Assembly: GCA_041661585.1 (NCBI GenBank)
Contig: JBAZUC010000042.1
Coordinates: 1-6,850 of the forward strand
Reading direction: 5' to 3'
DNA length: 6,850 bases
Source: JAPLXD01 sp041661585
GTDB lineage: Bacteria > Patescibacteriota > Minisyncoccia > Moranbacterales > UBA11712
Shown here: positions 1-5,798 of the stretch, one piece after another
How the letters are laid out: the number at the start of each line of letters is the position of its first letter
Numbering within the stretch: the stretch's first letter is position 1
The notes under the pieces: model-generated
Seen by the model: only the letters and a program-made list of their open reading frames with translations
The model's database searches: none
What the model was told of the DNA's origin: nothing
Made by a program: the position numbers and the translations under genes

Positions 1-289
1 CAGCGCCCTCCACGGCGGCCAGAGATCTCGAAACTTCATATTGAAAATCGACATGTCCGGGGGTGTCGATCAGGTTCAGTGTATATTCCTTGAATTTCAT
101 CCGTACCGGCTGCAATTTGATCGTGATTCCCCTCTCTCGTTCAAGATCCATCGTGTCCAAAAGCTGTTCTTTCATCTTCCGTGTCTCGACGGTTTTGGTG
201 ATTTCAAGCATCCGATCGGCAAGCGTGGACTTTCCATGATCGATGTGGGCGATTATGCAAAAATTTCTGATATTTTTCTGGTTATTCAT
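1..289 (-). CDS. lepA: Elongation factor 4 (LepA) GTPase, N-terminal part, cut by the window edge
   Basis: LepA is a ribosome-associated translational GTPase of the EF-G/EF-Tu superfamily, thought to act on stalled or mis-translocated ribosomes and in initiation. Only the first 96 codons are present; the gene runs off at base 1. The G1 loop AHIDHGKST lies at residues 14-22, the switch I sequence MDLERERGITIK at 47-58 (G2 Thr at 56), and DTPGH at 75-79 with the His that is catalytic in this superfamily. The signature after G3 reads DFQYEVSRSLAAVEGA, where E. coli LepA has DFSYEVSRSLAACEGA, so this is LepA rather than EF-G, TypA or EF-Tu. The ATG at 287-289 is chosen because NIRNFCIIAHIDHGKST follows at the normal family distance. 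No good Shine-Dalgarno precedes it. It lies 153 bp downstream of murJ on the same strand, across a hairpin-rich gap, and is probably a separate transcription unit. Identity is near certain. Confidence 0.96.
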   Translation of the reverse strand, partial: MNNQKNIRNFCIIAHIDHGKSTLADRMLEITKTVETRKMKEQLLDTMDLERERGITIKLQPVRMKFKEYTLNLIDTPGHVDFQYEVSRSLAAVEGA

Positions 290-326
290 ATTCTTTAATC
301 TAACTCATTTTCGGCATTTTGCAAAT

Positions 327-344
327 AAAGTGGCAAGCCACTTT
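327..344. repeat. Perfect short palindrome (hairpin 1 of the intergenic repeat)
   Basis: AAAGTGGC at 327-334 and GCCACTTT at 337-344 are exact reverse complements separated by AA. This gives an 8-bp stem with a 2-nt loop, or more realistically 7 bp with a CAAG tetraloop. No T-run abuts it on either strand, so it is not an ordinary intrinsic terminator. It lies 38 bp upstream of the lepA ATG and could be part of a dispersed repeat, a protein-binding site, or a structure in the lepA leader. Confidence 0.7.
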
Positions 345-362
345 GATGTCGTCGCTTGCTCG

Positions 363-385
363 GAAATGAAATAAAATTTCATTTC
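363..385. repeat. Perfect AT-rich palindrome (hairpin 2 of the intergenic repeat)
   Basis: GAAATGAAAT at 363-372 and ATTTCATTTC at 376-385 are exact reverse complements around an AAA loop, giving a 10-bp stem. It is flanked by an imperfect direct repeat, CGCTTGCTCGG (353-363) and CACTCGCTCCG (385-395), which match at 8 of 11 positions. A perfect palindrome inside near-repeats, with a second palindrome 18 bp away, suggests a repeated intergenic element more than a single regulatory site. Copy number elsewhere in the genome cannot be seen from here. Confidence 0.7.
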
Positions 386-404
386 ACTCGCTCCGTTAGA
401 CAAT

Positions 405-466
405 AAAAAAAGCCTCCCGACAGCTAGCGTTGGTGACTTTATCTAAATACCGCTGGCTTCCGTCGG
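405..466 (-). terminator. Possible intrinsic terminator of the murJ operon; stem starts inside the murJ coding end
   Basis: Read on the minus strand, CCGAC (462-466) and AGCCAGCG (451-458) can pair with CGCTAGCT (422-429) and GTCGG (417-421). The result is 5 bp, a 3-nt bulge, then 8 positions with one mismatch, closing a 21-nt loop (430-450) that contains the murJ TAG at 443-445. Five bases (GAGGC) later comes a run of seven T (405-411). Position and T-run fit a terminator for the operon. The large loop, the bulge and the 5-nt gap before the T-run are poor for a classic one. It may be a damaged terminator or a repeat remnant. Confidence 0.4.
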
Positions 467-2077
467 ATCTTCGGGGAGGGGCTCTCGGAGGCGGAAAATG
501 CGGGATGAAAAGATCTTTTTGAGATAATGGAATTCTTCGAGGTTGAAAATGCGCGCGAAAGCGAAGTAAGCTGCGAGACCGAGGCTTCCCGCAAAAAGCA
601 TTTGCCAAAAAACGCCCAGAAATGTGTCGAGGTTGATATAGGGCTCGATCAGATATTTTGCGAGTTGGGCGACAAGACCGGCGGCCAGGGCAGAAACGGA
701 AATTTTGAGAATGACGGAAACGATTTTCTTGTCATCAAGATTTTCCAATTTGTGGCGAAGGATGAAAACCAAAAGAAACATATTCACAATGCTTGAGAGC
801 GAGAGTGCCCAGACGAGTCCCAGAACGCCCCAATAGCGAGAAAGAATCAGAGCGGCTGCCAGGTTGAAAACTTCGCTGATGATTCCGGTCAAAAACGGAA
901 CTTTTGTGTTGTGAAGGGCATAGAATGACCGCGCCAGAAGCGGAATCGTGCTTTGGGCGAAAAGGCTCACGGCGAATATTCCCAGCGCCTGAAAAGTAAG
1001 GATCGTGTCCTGCCAGTCGAAATTTCCCGCGCCGAGGACGATGCGGACGATCTGGGCGCGAAGAACAAGGATCAAAATACTGGCCGGAATGATGAAAAAC
1101 AAGATTTGCCGGAAAGTTTTGGAAAAATTCTGGATGAAAATATCTCGCTCATCTCGTGCGGCGTGATGGGAGAGGATCGGGAAAACGGCGAGAGCAAAAG
1201 GGATCGCGAAAATTCCCAGTGGAAAACTTTGCAAGTTGTTTGCGAAGTTGAAAATTGCCAGGCTCCCCGCGGCGAGAGTCGAAGCGATGATCGTGACGAC
1301 GAGCAAATTGACTTGTGTGACGGCTAGTCCCATTGTTCGCGGGATCATCAAGGTGATGACATGCCGCAAATTTTTATTTTTGAAATTCAAGCGCGGAAAA
1401 TATTTGAGTCCGACCATTTTCACGTTCGGATATTGAATTGCCATATGAAAAAACGCGCCAATCACCACTCCCCAGGCAAGTCCCGCGATCCCAAACGGCT
1501 TCACCAAAAAAAGTGCGCCAAAAATGATGCCAAGATTATACATGATTGGTGCGAGCGAATAGATCAAAAATCGTTTGAAAGAATTCAGTATGCCACCGAA
1601 AATGCCGCTGATGCCAAGGAAAATCGGGCTCAAAAACATGATTCGAGTGAGCATCACGACTCCGTAGAATTTTTCCTCCGAAAATCCGGGAGTGATCACT
1701 CTCATCAATTGCGGCGCGAAAATCGCAAGAATCGCGGCCAAAACGATCAAAAACAATAGAGCAGTCGTCAAAAAAACATTCACGAGTTCCCAGGCCTCAC
1801 TCTTTTCATCTTTGGCAATGAGGCCGGTGAAAACCGGGATGAAAGCGGCGCTCAAGGCTCCGAGGATGAGAAGATTGTAGATCAAATCCGGCACGCGAAA
1901 AGCGGCATAGTATATATCGAGCGAATCCCCTGCTCCGAATTGGGTTGCCAGGATGCGGTCGCGCAGAAGTCCCAAAACGCGGCTCATGATCCCCGCCATC
2001 GCAATCACAAACGCCGCCGAAGCCACAGAGCTCGACGGTGTTGAATTGAGAAATTTTTGCTTGATGGATTTTATCAT
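443..2077 (-). CDS. murJ: MurJ/MviN-family lipid II (or related lipid-linked glycan) flippase
   Basis: This is a 544-residue MOP-superfamily flippase that should move lipid II, or another undecaprenyl-linked saccharide, across the cytoplasmic membrane. Fourteen hydrophobic segments can be counted, roughly at 18-38, 66-87, 98-122, 137-164, 174-191, 195-215, 239-265, 273-302, 321-348, 361-383, 393-415, 417-440, 453-477 and 486-511, the full MurJ count. Family signatures are SRVLGLLRD (32-40), FGAGDSLD (47-54), GALSAAFIPVF (73-83) and FYALHNTKVPF (385-395). By eye, E. coli R18, R24 and D39 correspond to R33, R39 and D54. The positions of E. coli R52 and R270 are Y67 and N281. The ATG sits in an ATGA overlap with the stop of the DUF4012 gene, with only TGGCAGTAGAAAA before it, so translation is probably coupled. 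The neighbours raise the chance that its substrate is a surface glycan and not only lipid II. Family certain; exact substrate open. Confidence 0.9.
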   Translation of the reverse strand: MIKSIKQKFLNSTPSSSVASAAFVIAMAGIMSRVLGLLRDRILATQFGAGDSLDIYYAAFRVPDLIYNLLILGALSAAFIPVFTGLIAKDEKSEAWELVNVFLTTALLFLIVLAAILAIFAPQLMRVITPGFSEEKFYGVVMLTRIMFLSPIFLGISGIFGGILNSFKRFLIYSLAPIMYNLGIIFGALFLVKPFGIAGLAWGVVIGAFFHMAIQYPNVKMVGLKYFPRLNFKNKNLRHVITLMIPRTMGLAVTQVNLLVVTIIASTLAAGSLAIFNFANNLQSFPLGIFAIPFALAVFPILSHHAARDERDIFIQNFSKTFRQILFFIIPASILILVLRAQIVRIVLGAGNFDWQDTILTFQALGIFAVSLFAQSTIPLLARSFYALHNTKVPFLTGIISEVFNLAAALILSRYWGVLGLVWALSLSSIVNMFLLVFILRHKLENLDDKKIVSVILKISVSALAAGLVAQLAKYLIEPYINLDTFLGVFWQMLFAGSLGLAAYFAFARIFNLEEFHYLKKIFSSRIFRLREPLPEDPTEASGI

Positions 2078-4644
2078 TTTTCTACTGCCAGTCCCACAAA
2101 TTTATCCGTATCCAGAACAGTTTCCATTTTGAGGGAATTGGCATCTTGCTTTGCGTCATCCGGCCAGCGCCAGATGGTTTTCAAGTTATCAGGCAGAGAA
2201 ACTTGCGAAACAAGCTTGCTTCCAATGCTTCCGGATTGTTTTTGATAGAGAACAGAAAATGAATCGGCGGGATGTTGGAGCGAATCAAAGCTCAACTTGA
2301 ACGGCAACGCGTATTTGTATGTGACTGTCACTGATTCTCCCGGGCTGACATATACCCAGTTGGCAAAAACGGTTTTATTGTTTTCGTCATATATTTTCGT
2401 TCCTGATTCTTCATCAACACGGGTGGAATCTTCTTCAGCCTGGACCTGCGGATCTTTTTTGAAGCCGAGAGAAGCATAATCAAGCGCCGGCGGGACGAAT
2501 TCGCGCGTTTGGCCGGAAACTTCAAGAAGTTTTACGCCATCAGGAACATATACCCGCATCCAATCCCCATTCACCCTGTTCCACCAGTCATAAGCTTCAT
2601 TCCCCCCATTATGCTTGCGCGTGATGGAAACCGTGTCAACAATGCTTCCGTCAGATTGAATTTCGCTTTTGTGATCAATTGTTTCGTCGATCACCCCGTC
2701 GGTCTTGAAGCCGTTGATGTTTGTATTGATCACACTTAGATAATCCTTATCTGCATTCAAAATTTCTCCCGACCATTTTTGGTCAGAAATAAGTTTTTGG
2801 ATGTTATAATTCCTTGAATAAAGAAGCAGGTGCTTTTCCGAGAGAGCAGTGTTGAAGGCCTGGAGTGTTTTGAGCACCGAAGCAAGTCCTTTTTCACTCA
2901 TCACTTTGTCCAAAATTTTTGGTGTGAGGTCGGCGACGAATTTCTTCGGTTGATTCAGATTTTTGTCATAGTCCACCTCAACTTCTTTCTGGGTTTCCTC
3001 TACGAAGTTGTTTGCATCAATGGTTTTTCCGTATTCAGGCATATCGATCGGTCCGGTGATCGCAAGAAGATCCCGGAGCAGTTCGGGAGTGACCGCAATC
3101 ACTCCGTCCACAGTCGGTCCCCCTGTTTTTTCATAGAACCAGGAAACTTTTTCGGCTGAAGTTGGAAAATTCGGGAACCAATTGGCGTCGTGCATCGTCC
3201 AAACAGCGCTCATTTTTTGGATCGGCGCGGGCGGAATCACCCGAGCCTTGAGCTGGCCGTCCGGATTGTATATATCGTCCACGAAAAGTTTTTTCACGCG
3301 GCCGTTTGAGATATCAAGAATTCCATAGCTTCCGATGAAGCCGCCCGTTGAGCGCATTTCATTGTTGTTCTCAAAGAGGAACAAATATTTGCGCGGACCA
3401 TTGTAACCGAGAACATCAAGGAATATTTGGGAATAGTCGAGAAAATTCGTGAGACTTTCATTGACAAGAGGCAGTTTGCTTTTGAGCTGGGCGAATTGTT
3501 CTTGCGTTTCAAGGGGCAAATCATCAAGGTTGACTTTGTCGAGGTCATCTTGGGCCGCCGAAAGTTCTCCGCTTGATTGTTCGACCCCGCGGCGCAAATT
3601 CAAAAACAGATCCGTGAGCGAAGGCTGATTGATCTGATTTGCGCTGTCAAGAGGATTGCCAATCGAATTGAGCGATTTTGCCGATTCGGCGAGGCTTTTT
3701 CCGGCCAGAGAAAAATGCTCTCCGGCGCTGACGACATAGTTGGCGCTTGCGACTTTGGAAATTCCTGGCACGAAACGCAAAACTTCACTGAAATTTCCGC
3801 CGATATGCGCGATATCGCGATTGGCATCAGCAAGAATTTGATAGGACTCGGAAAAATCAACCGCGGCCTTGTCGAACTGGCTGCTCGAAAGATTATTCTT
3901 TGCCGAAGCAAATTGGCCAAGTGCCCTTTCGCCGGTCGCAACAAGCGTCGTTTTCATGTCGAGCGCCTTTTGGACATATGAAAAAGCGGGAATTGAGAAA
4001 GAAAACAAAAGCAAGACGCAGGCGAACGAAACTGCATAGCTGAAATTCGGAACAAAAGAATGGTCTTGCGAAAAAATATTTTTTTGAATTTTCAATTTGT
4101 CAAAGTCTGGTATCAGTTTTCCGGAAAGCTTTTTGATCGATTCAATCTTTTTCTTCAGTGAAAATTTTCTGGATCTTTTTTTGAATATTATTTTTTCCGG
4201 ATCCGGTCCGCTTGTCCTTTCGGAAAAATTTCCTATTGCCGGAAAAAAGTTTGTTTCATGCTTGATCTCGGGTTGATAATTTTCGGATGGTATCTCAAAA
4301 AAATGATTAAGTGGTTCAGGTTTTGGCTGGAATTGGGAGAAGTCTTGTTGGGATTCAATGAAGAAAGGCTCCATTGGAAGACGAGTTTCTGCGGGCTCTG
4401 TTCTCTTTGATTCAGGCTGGGGTTTGGGATGTATTTTCGGCTTGACGACGTCAGCAAGCCGCAATCCTGATTTTCTCTCAGATACGAAAGCATCTTTTTG
4501 AGAAAAATCTTTCCCATGAAATTCTTTGTCCGGAAGAGCGACCATCCGCCTCAATTTTCTTATTTTCGCCAAATTCAAAGAGCCGTCCGAATTTACCGGT
4601 TTCACATCGAACATCTGAAGCAGAATGTTTTTTCGTTTTGGCAT
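2074..4644 (-). CDS. DUF4012 domain-containing, single-span membrane protein, probably in envelope glycan assembly
   Basis: This is an 856-residue protein of the uncharacterised DUF4012 family. Residues 1-200 form a cytoplasmic, low-complexity tail: Pro/Glu/Lys-rich at about 66-150, then strongly basic at 154-187 (KKRSRKFSLKKK and similar). One hydrophobic span follows at about 202-222, so N-in, C-out. Residues 225-410 look helical and Ser/Ala-rich. The DUF4012 core begins at about 414, with YLFLFENNNEMRSTGGF at 420-436, then FIGSYG and a Trp-rich stretch (VWTMHDANWFPNF, 481-493). The remainder, about 640-856, is beta-like with many Asp, Gly and Thr. No catalytic motif is recognised. The ATG lies 5 bp after the glycosyltransferase stop, preceded by GCTGCTGATAAAT with no Shine-Dalgarno, so coupling is likely. 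In actinobacteria and candidate-phyla genomes DUF4012 genes often lie near polysaccharide genes, as I recall. A role in glycan export, attachment or length control is inferred, not shown. Confidence 0.85.
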   Translation of the reverse strand: MPKRKNILLQMFDVKPVNSDGSLNLAKIRKLRRMVALPDKEFHGKDFSQKDAFVSERKSGLRLADVVKPKIHPKPQPESKRTEPAETRLPMEPFFIESQQDFSQFQPKPEPLNHFFEIPSENYQPEIKHETNFFPAIGNFSERTSGPDPEKIIFKKRSRKFSLKKKIESIKKLSGKLIPDFDKLKIQKNIFSQDHSFVPNFSYAVSFACVLLLFSFSIPAFSYVQKALDMKTTLVATGERALGQFASAKNNLSSSQFDKAAVDFSESYQILADANRDIAHIGGNFSEVLRFVPGISKVASANYVVSAGEHFSLAGKSLAESAKSLNSIGNPLDSANQINQPSLTDLFLNLRRGVEQSSGELSAAQDDLDKVNLDDLPLETQEQFAQLKSKLPLVNESLTNFLDYSQIFLDVLGYNGPRKYLFLFENNNEMRSTGGFIGSYGILDISNGRVKKLFVDDIYNPDGQLKARVIPPAPIQKMSAVWTMHDANWFPNFPTSAEKVSWFYEKTGGPTVDGVIAVTPELLRDLLAITGPIDMPEYGKTIDANNFVEETQKEVEVDYDKNLNQPKKFVADLTPKILDKVMSEKGLASVLKTLQAFNTALSEKHLLLYSRNYNIQKLISDQKWSGEILNADKDYLSVINTNINGFKTDGVIDETIDHKSEIQSDGSIVDTVSITRKHNGGNEAYDWWNRVNGDWMRVYVPDGVKLLEVSGQTREFVPPALDYASLGFKKDPQVQAEEDSTRVDEESGTKIYDENNKTVFANWVYVSPGESVTVTYKYALPFKLSFDSLQHPADSFSVLYQKQSGSIGSKLVSQVSLPDNLKTIWRWPDDAKQDANSLKMETVLDTDKFVGLAVEK

Positions 4645-4649
4645 ATTTA

Positions 4650-5798
4650 TCAGCAGCTTTTGTATACTCCAAGCGTTTCTTTCGCCATTTTTCCCCAGCT
4701 GTATTTTTTGATTTGTTTTTTCCCGGCTTCGATCAGATATTTGCGCAAATCATTGTCCATCAGGACCTTCTCGATCGCTTCTGAAGTTTCAGAAATTCCC
4801 CGCGGATCAAAGAAATAGGCGGCCGATCCCAATATTTCCGGCAAACAGGACGCGTTGGAACTTGCGACAGGAATGTTTCTTGCCATTGCCTCTAGCGGCG
4901 GGAGGCCAAATCCCTCATAAAGAGAAGGAAAAACATACAACTTTGCTTCGCGATATACGGTCGGCAAGTGATCCTCGTCTATGTGATCGGGAAAAACAAC
5001 ATTTGAAATTTCATTGTCCGCCACGGATTTTTTCAGCCGCTTGTAAAAATAATCTTCTTTCCCTGCGAGAACCAAACTCAAACCGGAATGCTTTTTGGCA
5101 ATTCCCTTGAAAGCCGAAATGAGCCGGTCAAGATTTTTGTGCGGATAAGCATTTCCGACATACAGAATATACGGTTTCATTATACCATACTTTTTGAGAA
5201 CAGTTTCCGAATTTTCCAGCAGTGGTTTCTCGATCGCGTCCACTCCCTCATAGGTGACAATAATTTTTTTCGGATCTATATTGAAGTTTTCCAATATATC
5301 TTTTTTCGTGTGCTCTGAAACGGCGATTATCTTTTCCGATTTCTTGATGGCGCGGTTGATCACGCGGCGATATGCTTTTTTCTTGAAAAAATACGCCGGA
5401 GCCGACAAAGTTGACGCCTTGCGGGTGGGATATCGAAAAAGAATAAGATCATGAATCGTGACGACGAATTTTCCTTTGTATGAAACAGGGATATTGAAAT
5501 GGGGGAAGTGGACAAGGTCGAGTCCGCAACTCGCAAATATTTTCGGCATTTGGATCTGCTCCCGCAGCGTGTACCAAGGGACATCCGCCAGAACTTTTGT
5601 GAAATGTTTGCTTTGAGGCTGATATTCATCCCAATTTTCTTTTCGGAGAAACACAAAAAACTGGTGGGAATTATCCCAGCTAGAGGCTGGTCCGCCTTGG
5701 GCGGAAACTTTCTCAAGATTTTCTATCAATTTTTGGGTGTACCGCCCGAGTCCCTTTCCTATCGACCCGAAAAAGCGGGCATCGATTCCAATGCGCAT
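4650..5798 (-). CDS. GT4-family (GT-B fold) glycosyltransferase, complete, with an in-frame palindromic insertion
   Basis: This is a 382-residue retaining glycosyltransferase that transfers a sugar from a nucleotide donor, probably to a lipid-linked acceptor at the inner face of the membrane. The N-terminus MRIGIDARFFGSIGKGLGRY is the typical first strand and glycine-rich loop. TIHDLILF is at 114-121, IIAVSEHTKKD at 157-167, YVGNAYPHKNL at 213-223 with Lys221 placed to bind donor phosphate, and the EX7E motif is EGFGLPPLE (Glu295, Glu303). It resembles the MtfB-like mannosyltransferase branch of GT4; sugar specificity cannot be read. The ATG at 5796-5798 is fixed by this N-terminus, although it lies inside the end of the upstream glycosyltransferase gene (40-bp overlap) and has only CAGCTGGAAAAA before it. 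Residues 32-41 (SAQGGPASSW) are encoded by a GC-rich double hairpin and are absent from the paralogue next door. The catalytic motifs are intact, so the enzyme is probably active. Confidence 0.93.
   Translation of the reverse strand: MRIGIDARFFGSIGKGLGRYTQKLIENLEKVSAQGGPASSWDNSHQFFVFLRKENWDEYQPQSKHFTKVLADVPWYTLREQIQMPKIFASCGLDLVHFPHFNIPVSYKGKFVVTIHDLILFRYPTRKASTLSAPAYFFKKKAYRRVINRAIKKSEKIIAVSEHTKKDILENFNIDPKKIIVTYEGVDAIEKPLLENSETVLKKYGIMKPYILYVGNAYPHKNLDRLISAFKGIAKKHSGLSLVLAGKEDYFYKRLKKSVADNEISNVVFPDHIDEDHLPTVYREAKLYVFPSLYEGFGLPPLEAMARNIPVASSNASCLPEILGSAAYFFDPRGISETSEAIEKVLMDNDLRKYLIEAGKKQIKKYSWGKMAKETLGVYKSC
5676..5705. repeat. 30-bp double-hairpin palindromic element inserted in frame in the glycosyltransferase gene
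   Basis: Two perfect hairpins stand back to back with no spacer: CCAGC (5676-5680), loop TAGAG, GCTGG (5686-5690), then TCCGCC (5691-5696), loop TTG, GGCGGA (5700-5705). The unit is exactly 30 bp, falls on codon boundaries and encodes residues 32-41 of the glycosyltransferase. It is about 70% GC, well above the surrounding gene. A third short inverted repeat, TGGGA/TCCCA at 5665-5669 and 5674-5678, abuts it and may or may not belong. Aligned by eye with the other glycosyltransferase here, the ten residues are extra. The most likely reading is a mobile or dispersed palindromic unit tolerated in a surface loop. Confidence 0.65.

Larger units (their letters stand above)
290..442. other. Intergenic gap between murJ and lepA, rich in inverted repeats
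   Basis: This is the only non-coding stretch in the window. From the murJ end toward lepA it holds the distal arm of an inverted repeat that spans the murJ stop, a run of seven T on the minus strand (405-411), a perfect 10-bp-stem hairpin (363-385), a perfect 8-bp-stem hairpin (327-344), then about 37 bp of AT-rich sequence before the lepA ATG. I see no convincing ORF, tRNA or promoter in it. It probably contains the end of the murJ transcript and the lepA promoter, but neither can be fixed by eye. Confidence 0.8.

Noticed and set aside
41..298. 85-codon plus-strand open frame at the left end
   Set aside because: It is antisense to the lepA start, which carries unmistakable GTPase motifs.
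297..324. Possible lepA promoter on the minus strand: TTGCAA (319-324), 16-nt spacer, TAGATT (297-302)
   Set aside because: Each box matches the sigma-70 consensus at only 4 of 6 positions in an AT-rich region, and it would give an almost leaderless transcript. Too weak to call without transcript data.
953..1759. Open frames of 124 and 132 codons on the plus strand (953-1327 and 1361-1759)
   Set aside because: They are antisense to murJ, rich in Lys, Asp, Glu and Arg as expected for the complement of a hydrophobic gene, show no recognisable domain, and lie within a gene of certain identity.
443..2077. Wzx-type O-antigen flippase instead of MurJ
   Set aside because: The 14-span count and the SRVLGLLRD, FGAGDSLD and GALSAAFIPVF signatures are those of MurJ/MviN. 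The glycan-gene neighbours only leave the substrate open.
3577..3981. Overlapping open frames of 134 (plus) and 114 (minus) codons inside the DUF4012 gene
   Set aside because: Both are shadows of the DUF4012 coding frame with no family resemblance; the DUF4012 frame is continuous and carries the domain motifs.
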